A DNA stretch of 64,000 nucleotides, taken from Actinernus sp. WN-2022 (taxonomy: Eukaryota; Cnidaria; Anthozoa; Actiniaria; Actinernidae). The notes beneath the pieces were generated by a model. It saw only the letters and a list, made by a program, of their open reading frames with translations. It ran no database searches and was not told the origin of the DNA. Where the stretch lies: NCBI GenBank assembly GCA_030867875.1, contig JAOWCC010001634.1:104945321-105009320 (forward strand). The letters run 5' to 3'. The first letter of the stretch is position 1. Each line of letters starts with the position of its first letter. A program made the position numbers and the translations under genes. Below, piece by piece: positions 54,442-64,000 of this stretch.

Positions 54442-55236
54442 ATGCCTGAGACGCAACGTACTTCAAAAGCTTCTTATGCATCGCTTGAGACCGAGCCGAG
54501 CGAGGACGGGTTTGTCACTTTCGCAACCCTAAAGGAAATGATGCAGATCCAGGAACGAATCCTCAGAGGACTTTACGACTTGGTGTTGGCTTCATGCAAT
54601 GCAAGAGTCGACGACCTTGTGAAGCCACGGTGAGCGACTTAAGAGCAAGCCTTCAATATACGCAAAAGGACATGGATGACATGAAACCGGCAAAGGACCA
54701 AATAGAGGAGGTCGAACAAGAACTCGGAAATATTCAAAATTATCTTGATTACCAAAACGATAAGATAGAATACATGGAAAATCAAAGTAGAAGGAACAAC
54801 ATTCGTGTTGTTGGTATCCCTGAGGAGGATGGAGAAACATGCATGGGACGACTCTGAAGCAACAGTGAAACAGGTTCTGAAAGAAAAGCTAAAACTCAGT
54901 TTTGACGTTGATATTGAACGTGCCCATCGTGTGGGCAAACGTGCAGTAAGGGGCGCCTACTCTTCATCTGAGGACCGGCCTAGACGTCCTAATCATAGAA
55001 CCATCGTTTGTCGTCTGCGAGACTGGAAGCAAAAAGAGTCCATCTTAAGGAGCGCCAGGAAAATTAAGCCTGAATATTTATTTATCAACGAAGATCTAAG
55101 TAGCGAAACCATTGCGAAAAGAAAAAGCCAGATGACTATAAAACTGAATGATGCCAAGAAAGTTGGAAAAATCGTCTACTTTGTGTTGGATAAACTTGTA
55201 ATAAGAAATCGGCTAACCAGTGCCGAACGCAGATAA
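54442..55236 (+). pseudogene. LINE ORF1 (coiled coil, RRM-like and C-terminal domains)
   Basis: Starts MPETQRTSKASYASLETEPS. After a one-base shift near 54620 it gives a coiled-coil-like run (YTQKDMDDMKPAKDQIEEVE, LDYQNDKIEYMENQSRRNNI) and RVVGIPEE. After another shift near 54840 it gives VKQVLKEKLKL, DIERAHRVGK, RTIVCRLRDWKQKE, LFINEDLSSET. This order is that of L1-type ORF1 proteins: nucleic-acid chaperones that coat LINE RNA. The stop is TAA at 55234-55236. ORF2 of the same element follows 270 bases downstream. Confidence 0.85.
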
Positions 55237-55499
55237 GTTACCATGAATTCACTTTCAAATTTACCTTTTAATGACTTAGATAATAATGAATTTAACCTTG
55301 TAAATCTATGAACTGCAACATGGTCTTATTCACTTCAACTCTGATAGATTGTCCAGTTTGCACTATAATCCTTTATTCTCAAATACAAACCAGCACATAA
55401 CACTTTCCGGTGACCTATACCAGATACACATTTTAATAATGATTCTAATCAAAGCGATTACTTTATTGAGGATGAGTTTAACGATATGTTAAAAAATGA

Positions 55500-57530
55500 A
55501 GCCATTATGGTAAACAATTTTCTCTCTTGCATTTAAATATTCGCAGCCTAGAATCTCACTTAGATAATTTCACGGATTTATTGGCTAATTTAGATACTAA
55601 GTTTTCAGTTATTGGGATTACTGAAACCTGGCTGCAAGATTCCTCTCATTCAGTCAACATTGAAGGCTTGTATTTTCATCATAGATCAGTATCGATCAAA
55701 CAGATCTGGTAGTGGTGTCGGTTTGTATTTATCAGACGAATTTGAATCTAAAATTCGTGTTGATTTAAGCTTTGATGATTTTGAGACTGTGGAATCTTTA
55801 TTCGTTGAGATCAGTAGACCCCAGGGGAAAAACATAATTATTGGTGTCATTTACAGACCACCAAATCAGAATGTGAATGAATTTTTGAAAAAATTCAATG
55901 ACATGAGTGGAAAGATTTCTAAAGAAAACAAAATATGTTACTTAATGGGCGATTTCAATTTGAACCTAATGAACTATCAATGTCATGCACCTACCGGCGA
56001 ATTCTTAGATGGAATGTACTCCAGTATGTTTGTTCCGTTGATTACTCGTCCTTCTAGAATAACATCTCATACGGCAACGCTAATTGATAACATATTTATC
56101 AACCATTTTCATAATCACTCGAGAAATGGTTTATTGTTTTCTGACATTTCCGACCATTTACCGGTTTTTTCGATTTGTTCCGATAACACGCTGTATCATA
56201 ACCCAAATGATTATATTCTTGTTCGTGACAAAAGCCAAAACAACTTAGCTAATTTTAAAGATAAGTTAGAAACAATTAATTGGTCTCAACTTGACGCGTA
56301 TAATGACCCTAAAAAAGCATACAATAGCTTCTTAAAAGAATACACTTCTACTTATAACGCGTGCTTTCCGTTACGAAGAATAAAGGCAAAACGTCGCCTC
56401 CTTGGTAAACCATGGTTATCAAAAGGCGACCTTAAGTCCATAAAAAGAAAAAAAACAAGTTATATAAAAAATACCTGCGTTTTCCAACTCTTAATCACGA
56501 ACTGTCTTATAAAGATTACAAAAACAAATTAAATCATTCTCTGAGAATTGCTAAACGCCTGTATTACGAAAAAATATTCGAAGACAATAAGTCAAACATT
56601 AAAGCCACCTGGAGGATTCTTAATGAAGTTATCAACAAAAAAAGGTCGAAGCCTAAATTAACCTCGACGTTTAAAGTTGACGACCATGAAATTTCTGATC
56701 CTGTTGAAATTGCTAATAGATTTTGTAATTATTTCACTAATATTGGGCCTAACTTAGCTAAAAAAATACAGCCCTCAGTCATGTCTCATCAGAATCTTGT
56801 TTCCGGCTTTTTTTCGAGTTCAGAGTTTTTTAATCCAACAACCAAAGAAGAGATGATAGAAATTGCCAACAGCTTTAAACCAGGAAAAGCCTCTGGGTAT
56901 GACAACATACCTATTTCTATAATAAAACAATCTATTGATATTATTTCTGAATCCTTGACTCACATCAATTTACCCATTAGTCATGGTATTGTTCCTGATG
57001 AAATAAAAACTGCTCGCGTGATTCATCTGTTTAAAGCTGATAATCAAGATTTGTTCACCAATTATAGACCAGTCTCAATTCTACCAAGCTTCTCTAAATT
57101 TTTGGAAAGAGTAATTTATAACCGCCTATTGATATACATTAATAAATGTGATATTTTCAATGATAATCAGTTCGGTTTCAGAAAAAAAATCACTCTACTG
57201 CGCTTGCTTTGATCGACATATATGATAAAATTTCATCTGCAATTGATCGTAAAGAATGTTGGAATTTTTCTAGATTTATCGAAAGCCTTCGACACTGTTA
57301 ACCACATTATTCTCTTTGACAAATTTGAACATTACGGTATTCGTGGCATACCATTAGATTGGATTAAAAGTTACTTTTCCAACAGAACACAATTCGTTCA
57401 GTTTAATGAGTACTGCTCTTCTCCTAAAAAGATGACGTGGGGTACTTCATAGCTCAATTCTTGGTCCTTTATTTTTTTAATTGTATATCAATTACTTAAA
57501 TAATGTTTCTAATGTGGATAAGCGCCTTCA
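55500..57530 (+). pseudogene. LINE ORF2 (endonuclease and partial RT)
   Basis: Endonuclease: LHLNIRSLESHL (N), FSVIGITETWL (E), after a shift near 55700 GVIYRPPNQN, YLMGDFNLNLMNY (D/N), TATLIDNIF and SDISDHLPVFS (SDH). Linker GKPWLSKGDLKSIKRKK. RT: KPGKASGYDNIPISIIKQ, TNYRPVSILPSFSKFLERVI, NQFGFRKK, then after a shift GIFLDLSKAFDTVNH and a degraded QGSILGPL-type box near 57450. Homology stops at about 57530 before YxDD. Loss of the 3' rather than 5' end means a later deletion, not abortive reverse transcription. At least four frameshifts. Confidence 0.9.
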
Positions 57531-59220
57531 CGTTCGGCCCCATACCTCGCGCAGCCAACTACAACGCAGCAATAATATAGCTCTGATTTTACTACGGTTT
57601 CTCGCTAAAGAAGGCGCTGCAAGGGGTCTATTCAAATGCGAATGACAATTTCAAATGTCTCGCCCGAAATTTCACTCGCATTTGAAACCCCCATACAATC
57701 CCGTGACTCGGATATGAAACATTACATCTAGATGAGGAATAAGTCAAGCAACACCATACATCAATAGAAAATCAGTAGCAGCAATAACTTTATTTGCTCG
57801 CTGAATATTATATTAGTGCCGTACTGATCGATCGCTGCAAAGTTCTTCGATTTAATAAATATTTGCGTTGACAGCGTTGATTTGACTTCGGTTTGAACAC
57901 TTACAAGCTACTAAATATCGGGTCTTTACTTTCGAAATTAATTCACAAATGAAATCAAGCCCCATTCTAGTTCTTACATATGCAACATGAAGTCTGTAGT
58001 TGTTGTAGAACTACTTGACATATTAAACACTTAATGACTGGCCCCGAGGGAAACAGTGAGTTTTGTTTCCCCTTGATCCTCGATGATCGAGGATCGAGGG
58101 GAAACAAAACTCACTGTTTCCCGAAGGGACAGTCATTAAGTGATTTGTTATATAGACATAAGTTTTACTACCTGATACGAGCGAGGCATGTCTCTTCGGG
58201 AATCTGCTTTTCAACACAAAACGCTGCCAGCGTTGCGACGGCATTTTTAGTATCGATTTGTGTCTTTCTTGCATCCTTTTTTAGCTACCAATTTCTCTCT
58301 CACGCTTAATGAAGATGTAAATTGAATCTTTGGAGCTGGTTCTATTTTGAATGCTTTCCTTCGACGAAAATGGTCAGCTTTTGATGAAGATTAGGCATTT
58401 TGGTAAACAAATATTTCCTGTCTTTAGCTAGCCAGTGGCGCGCGCGACACATCACACCATATTCTGTCACGATGTGATCACGTAGCGGGCAACAATTGAT
58501 GAATTGTTGCCCGCGCGGGAAACATTGAATTTTGATGACTGCCACGTGACCCTGAATCAGCCAATGAGTGCGTACGTTGTGACTGGAAAACTTATGGCTA
58601 TGTTATAATTTTACTTATTCACCGGCCATCTAGCTTAAGATGATCAGATGAGCCACAAGTTGCGAATAAATGTTGACCTGGAAAAGCGTACGAAAATCCG
58701 AAAATTACCGGAATCTTAAAATCATAAACATAATTTCTATAATGTCAAGCGATTTGAATTGGTGATATTGATGGCCCAGCCGGCCGCTAGCAACATTTCA
58801 ATTCGGTAAACGGATCAGCGTCAGCTCAGCAGCAAATACTAGATGGAATCCGAAAATATAACTTCTATGTCAAGCGGTTTGAATTAGTGTAGCGAGATAG
58901 ACATAGAGACAGCACAGAACCTTCACAGCAGTCATTTCGGAATCTTTACCTTAGAAAGCGGCATATCTACACTTTGGCCAGTCACAGCGACCAAAGACGG
59001 CCTTCGCTTAACTGTAACAGTTTTCATTCCCCGGGAACGATATCGATATCGAGTCCAAAAGCTCGAACTCTGTAATCACTGATTATAATGAATCCCAATA
59101 CATGTAGGTCGACTGTGAGAATTTATTATCCCAAAGCTTCACTATATATTTTGTGAACCATCTATATAATTCGTCTACAGTTCTGCACATGCTTACCAGA
59201 AGTTCCGAGTATACCCCGAT
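57531..59220. other. Mostly unassigned, with hairpins
   Basis: Contains the hairpin at 58028-58144 and a short one, GGGCAACAATTGATGAATTG with its complement, near 58485-58510. A CAAGCG.TTTGAATT.GTG motif occurs twice, near 58745 and 58868. No gene recognised. Confidence 0.45.
58028..58144. repeat. Near-perfect hairpin
   Basis: CACTTAATGACTGGCCCCGA and GGGAAACAGTGAGTTTTGTT pair with the complement ending CAGTCATTAAGTG. The loop is around CGATGATCG. Confidence 0.92.
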
Positions 59221-59224
59221 CTAA

Positions 59225-59536
59225 CATACATCATTCGAATTTGAGCAGCCTGCCATTAGAAATGAGGGAGATACAGGCATATACTAAAATCACATGACCG
59301 ATGACGTCATCGTTACGTCATCGCCACTAAGTGGATCGTGGGGACCCAATACAATACCTATCAAAGTTTGAGCTGCCTGGCATTAGAAATGAGGGAGAAA
59401 TGGGCATGTACTTAAAATCACGTGACCGATGACGTAATCGTTACGACATCACCACTAAGCGATTTATGGAGACCCAATACCATGCTTGTCCAATTTGAGC
59501 TGTCTGGCATTAGAAATGAGGCAGATATGGGCATGT
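59225..59536. repeat. Short satellite, about 120-bp unit, interrupted
   Basis: Direct repeats of a unit containing TTTGAGCTGCCTGGCATTAG, AAATCACGTGACCGATGACG and GGGACCCAATAC, nearly three copies. The array resumes at 61456-61575 after a LINE. Confidence 0.88.
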
Positions 59537-61455
59537 GCATGCACTCATTAACAAGCGCAAATCACGATCTAAATATCCAGTCTTTTCTTTGATAACCGAT
59601 CCACAAGTAATTTCTGACTCATTCAATTCATTTTTACTGGGATTGGTTCTAATTTAGCTAGCAAAATCCCGAGTACTTCCTATACATTTACTTAATAGTT
59701 GAAAGGCTCCTACCCCCAATCATTTGTCTTCTATGAAATAGATGATTAAGAGATATCTAGACTTCTCACTGAAATCAATTCTGACAAATCTCCTGGGCTG
59801 GACTCTATAGATCCAAGCATAGTTAAACAACTTGCTAGTCCTCTAGCCTTTATCCTAACTAACATCTTTAATAAATCATTGTATACTGGTAGGGTGCCTG
59901 ACAAACTTAAGGAGGCTTTGGTGATACCAGTCTATAAATCTGATGATCATAAGTCCTTTGGCAACTATAGACCAATATCTATCCTCCCAATATTCTCAAT
60001 TTGTTTAGAGATAGTTGCTTGCGCTAGGTTATTGAATTATCTGGAGAAACTAAATATTCTATCCAACAGTCAATATGGATTTAGGAAAAACTATTGAACC
60101 TACATGGCTCTAATCGAACTAATTGATAACCTCTCCCAATCTATCGATAACAAAGAGTTGACTGTGGGAATATTTGTAGATATTTCCAAAGCCTTTGATA
60201 CTGTTGATCACAAAATTCTTAAACATAAACTTAGTCATTATGGCACCAGAGGCACCCAACTCCAATGGTTTGATAACTACTTACTTAATAGAAAACAAAT
60301 TGTGAAATTTAATAGCACTTACTCATCACAATAAATTGTTAATTGTGGTGTCCGTTTGGCTCGATCCTTGGGCCCCTCCTATTTTTACTTTTTATTAATG
60401 ACATTACAAACTCTACTGACCTTCTTAACTTTATTCTCTTTGCTGGTGATACCAGCATCTACTCTTTAGATAAAGACCTTGTTTCACTTATCAACAAAGC
60501 CAATAATGAACTTATTAAAGCTGTCGAACTGGTTTAAAGCAAATAAGTAATCTCAACCTTAAGAAAACCAATTATATTATTTTTAGTGCAAGACATAAAC
60601 TCATCCCTAACCTTACTAACTTAAGTATTTGTATTGATTCTCAAAACATTGGCCAGGTTTCCTCAAACAAATTGTTCTTTAGTGTTGCCGTATGTCTAAA
60701 ACGTATCCCACTAGTCTTAATAAAATTCTAATACTCCAAAAGCGAGCTGTAAGAATTATAGCCAATGTACAATACAAAGACCACACCAATCTTTTATTCC
60801 TTAAGCTCAAATTACTTGATGTATTTGACATCAATAAATATCAAACAGGTCCTTTATGTTTAAAAGTTTGACAGATTCTCTATTATACCTCAATGCTTTC
60901 GAGCCTACTTTATCCTTAATAGAGACATACGTTCTTATGAAACACGGAATGCAAATAAAATTCACATCCACCAAGTTAGAACAACAACCAGGAAACACAC
61001 CCTTAAGCACTATGGACCAACCTTCTGTAATTCCCTTGATAACACTATAAACCAAGCACAATCCTTAAATATTTTTCAGGCTAGACTTAAATCATATCTT
61101 TTCCAACTAAAACAGTGAATCCAAATTATTGACTATTTTTTTGTTCATAATCTATGTTATTTTGCTGTACCAATGAACTTCTACTCGCAGTGTTGATTTA
61201 CCAATTATAAAATTTTGTCGTCCATGGTTGTCAGAGCCTGTACAAACTCCTTGGAGGTTTTCTCACTGAACACCTTCCATATATACATACTATATAGATA
61301 ATATAACATATTCCACATACATCTACAAATTGATATAGACAAACAAACAAGCAAATAATCAAATAATAATACTGTATTATATATTTTATTTTATTTTGTG
61401 TGTAAACATATATATTATATATGGCAAAAAATAAAAAAAAGATTGGAAGATTGAG
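59537..61455 (+). pseudogene. LINE (RT and 3' region) inserted in the satellite
   Basis: RT motifs in order: KSPGLDSIDPSIVKQLA, DDHKSFGNYRPISILPIFS, NSQYGFRKN, GIFVDISKAFDTVDHKILK, SLGPLLFLLFINDI and the catalytic box as LFAGDTSIYS, where the first or second aspartate is expected (FADD). Further down are degraded QASCKNYSQ-type pieces and PLSTMDQPSV-type frames, then AT-rich sequence and an A-rich end near 61430. It is 5'-truncated before the RT. Several stops, for example after FRKNY. The satellite continues on both sides, fixing the borders at 59536/59537 and 61455/61456. Confidence 0.88.
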
Positions 61456-61575
61456 ACTTAAAATCACGTGACCGATGACGTCATCGTTACGTCATCGCCA
61501 CTAAGTGATTGATAGGGACCCAATACCATGTTTGTCCAGGTTTGAGCCACCTGCTATTAATATTAATCAGGTTAG
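61456..61575. repeat. Satellite copy resuming after LINE
   Basis: Starts ACTTAAAATCACGTGACCGA, in register with the unit broken at 59536. Confidence 0.88.
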
Positions 61576-61864
61576 CCATGAAAATCTAATATCCCGAACA
61601 TATAAGCACCAGAAGTTCTCATATTCTGAACATCGTACGAGTATATCCACAGCTAACATACCTTTTCGTTAAAAGGCAACATTCGGAAATGGAAATCTAC
61701 CTAAACCCCAATAACTCGTTCCTCTACATGCGTACATCCATGAGTTAAAAATGGAGAACACAGTTTGGGTAAGTTGTCAAACTTTTACCCACACTTCCGA
61801 TGAAATTTTCCACACCCTACCCCCTCCCCCTCGGTTAATTTGTGTCCGTGTATTTACGTGAGTA

Positions 61865-63099
61865 TGTGAGGCTGCAGTATGTCGCAGGCTCCCGGTGTTT
61901 TTTTTTTGCAGACAGTGGCCTGGTACCTGGTACTGCTTGGGAAATCGCTCACCATCTTGTTCTTGCGATTCAAGTCTTTATCACGGTAAGAATTTGCCAT
62001 CTTGTTGCCATCCTTTTGCAATTGTTCTTATAATATTATTTCAACCATAGCTCTAGTTACTTTTGTCTTTTCAAGTGTTTTCGGCACTATTTCGTAGGGC
62101 TTTGCATCTCAGTTCGGCCATGTGCTCAGTCGGCCATGTGCTTTCCAAGTTAGCTATTGTTTTACCACAGGAAACCCAAGCTCTGTTTGTGTTTTAAATT
62201 ATAAGGGTTTGTATGAGATTTTTAACGAGTATTTGGTTGTATCCGTTAGGCCAGAAATACTGAAATAAAATCAATGAAAACTTACCTGGAGTCTTTATCT
62301 GTTCTTCATTGGGTTCTGTATGCAATTTCAGCGAATTCTGTTGAATTTTTACCCCTCGCCCTCTCCAACTAAGAAAGATGGCAAGGACGGACGCAACCGC
62401 CATTTCTCGACCCCAATCACTCGAACATCGCGCTCGAATTTTCATCCAAAATCAATGCCAACCGCAACTAGACCTCAAATAATAGCACAACAGTATCTAT
62501 TCCAAGAGCCTCGTGCCATTTAATTGAAGTAATCCCCATTTCTCGAGCCTAAATCGAACACAATGTCAAAGAAACTCGCCCGTTGGGATTCGTGACTGGG
62601 AGAAGTTGGACACGCTTAGCAACGGCTAATAATTTAAAACACAAACAGAGCTTGGGTTTCCTGTGGTTTCACCATTCGTTCTAATTATTACCACTCCAGT
62701 AGCTCTGCTAGGTTCATATTTTGCCCTTTAGTAGCTCCAGACTTAATTTGCCTTTCATAAGTTTGTTTATTTCGCTCTGGTTCACACATATTTTGTATCT
62801 TTCGTAGTCAGTTCATAACTCGTAAGGAATACAAGCTGTCAGGGTGAGCCACGTAAACCTTTAATTTATTGATCTTTCGTTACATATTTAGTCACCTCAA
62901 TACTCAGGAGTTGTATTTTGTTACTTTTGGATGTATTCTCCACACAGAAATAGTCTCTTTGACTGTCAGAAGTTATGTATTGTCTCCAGTACAGGCTGTG
63001 TAATTATTATTTTAGATTTTGTATTAATTTGTATCTATCTTTAGGTCTTATTCTAATGTCTGTGAATAAATGGCAATATTACCAAACCTGTGTGTTACA
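61865..63099. repeat. LTR-like dispersed repeat, copy 2, with insertion
   Basis: Matches 47520-48266 over its whole length once the 62166-62665 insertion is removed. Same TGTGAGG start and GTGTTACA end. Flanking bases do not give a clean duplication. Confidence 0.65.
62166..62665. mobile_element. Non-autonomous DNA transposon with 35-bp TIRs
   Basis: CACAGGAAACCCAAGCTCTG begins the left TIR, which is exactly complementary to the right end ending GGTTTCCTGTG for about 35 bases. Flanks GTTTTAC (62159-62165) and GTTTCAC (62666-62672) form a 7-bp duplication with one difference. The empty site is seen in the sister repeat at 47.8 kb (GTTTCACC). No coding capacity recognised. Confidence 0.9.
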
Positions 63100-63294
63100 G
63101 GTACAATGCACACTTGTTTGGCATAGAAACAACCTTAAAAATTGTGATGCGTATTATACACGAAACCCATGTACCGTACATCCTCTATTAAGATCACATT
63201 TAAATTCAAAGTCACTTTACTAACTCTTTTCAAAACTGGTTGTAAATCCACCTTTTTAATGCTGTGTTTTTCTAGAAGTACTTGAAACTTCCAA

Positions 63295-63373
63295 AAAGGG
63301 CATCTTTATTTATGCACAGGGTTTCTTGAGTAAAGGCATCTTCTATTTTAGCACAGGGTTTCTTGAGTTTGGT
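63295..63373. repeat. Tandem duplication, about 41-bp unit
   Basis: GGCATCTT followed by AGCACAGGGTTTCTTGAGT or TGCACAGGGTTTCTTGAGT occurs twice. Confidence 0.9.
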
Positions 63374-63846
63374 TAGGTGTTTTTCATTTCAGCGTGTTTT
63401 CATGATTTCAGTAAGATGTTTACTTGAAATGACATTTGGCGCCAGATTGTCCCCTTTTATTGTTGAAAGTAATAATATCTTACGGATTTTAGCAGATACC
63501 GTGATAAATTTCTCAAACCGATGAACGAAATTATACCTATTGTCGAAAAAAGTGCCAAAACTGACGGTCATAGGCAACTGGAGTCATGAATTCGTGCGAC
63601 GAAAACAGATATGGTCGCCGAAAAGCATCGATCGAATCAGGAAAAACGGAATAAAAACAATAATCAAAAGCCAAATATAAGTTATTTGAATGCTGCTCTA
63701 TGTTCTGGTTGTAGTGAGTTTCTTGTCTGAAGAGCCTACGATTGGTAGGCGAGGAAACAGTTACGTTGTTTTTTTACATCTAAGAACAGAGAAAACTATA
63801 GAAAACAGATTTCAAGATGCTCTAAGACAGAGTTTAGTTTGTTTAC

Positions 63847-64000
63847 CTTCTGTGCATCTTTGAATGTTGTTATCGTGTCACATCGGATATCTTCCTCGCG
63901 AAGAAGAAACGAGCCTTCTGATGGCAAAAGATCACAAGACACCTTGAGAAAAAATCTTCTCGACGTAGCTCGTATCGGGGATCCGGCGTGGCATAGTAGT
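63847..64000 (-). CDS. Possible partial exon of an unidentified gene
   Basis: Minus-strand frame open from the window edge to a donor-like CAGAAG/GTAAAC at 63847/63846. It reads CHAGSPIRATSRRFFLKV, SCDLLPSEGSFLLREED and IRCDTITTFKDAQK. Two or three cysteines and a mixed composition look coding, but I recognise no family. It ends in phase 0, whereas the fibrinogen-like exon at 47071 needs an incoming split codon. It is therefore not the directly preceding exon of that gene as drawn. It may belong to an unrelated gene. Confidence 0.4.

Overview
The window is a piece of an animal nuclear genome, most likely from an anthozoan cnidarian (sea anemone, coral or relative). Two intron-containing host genes can be read, and nearly everything else is transposable-element debris. 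The clade is inferred from three things: a fibrinogen-like protein with a C-terminal half I associate with anthozoans, DIRS and Crypton tyrosine-recombinase elements beside several LINE families, and abundant palindromic MITEs. No bacterial-type operons, rRNA genes or convincing functional tRNA genes are visible.

Host genes. At 567-3697 (+) are the last two coding exons of an MPDU1-type PQ-loop protein (mannose-P-dolichol utilization). The reading phase is compatible across a 2.7 kb intron that carries a TIR-bounded minisatellite. On the minus strand, three phase-compatible exons at 46936-47071, 44945-45223 and 22555-22785 make one secreted-type protein with a fibrinogen-like GGGGWTLV domain. 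The intron between its second and third visible exons is 22 kb and holds at least four LINE fragments, a DIRS element, a Crypton relic, a foldback element and many MITEs. The two genes converge. A further partial minus-strand exon may end the window (63847-64000).

Mobile layer, left to right. 4.7-6.2 kb: a LINE 3' relic broken by a small insert and by a TTAA-flanked MITE. 6.4-7.7 kb: a decayed DIRS element. 8.2-9.8 kb: an 18-bp-TIR element. 10-13 kb: MITEs and hairpins. 14.2-19.9 kb: a nested inverted-repeat complex with a MULE-like element (9-bp TSD). 20.6-21.8 kb: a MITE containing a second 9-bp-TSD element that carries a broken RecQ-like helicase fragment. 26-31.8 kb: four LINE remnants, one with a PHD finger and a 2A-like motif and itself nested in another LINE. 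32.7-35.6 kb: a better preserved DIRS/Ngaro-type element. 36.1 kb: a triplicated transposase HTH relic. 38.4-40.3 kb: a TTAA MITE and a Crypton-type recombinase pseudogene. 41.3-42.8 kb: a foldback element whose arms are 20-bp minisatellites around a zinc-ribbon gene fragment. 44.5-46.7 kb: a tRNA-derived SINE and nested palindromes. 47.5-48.3 and 61.9-63.1 kb: copies of one LTR-like repeat. 51-52.2 kb: a second copy of a 1.15 kb repeat. 54.4-57.5 kb: a LINE with ORF1 and ORF2. 59.2-61.6 kb: a short satellite interrupted by a LINE.

No element appears intact or autonomous: each coding relic has stops, frameshifts or deletions. Nesting is deep, and several target-site duplications can be read exactly, so the order of insertions can be partly reconstructed.
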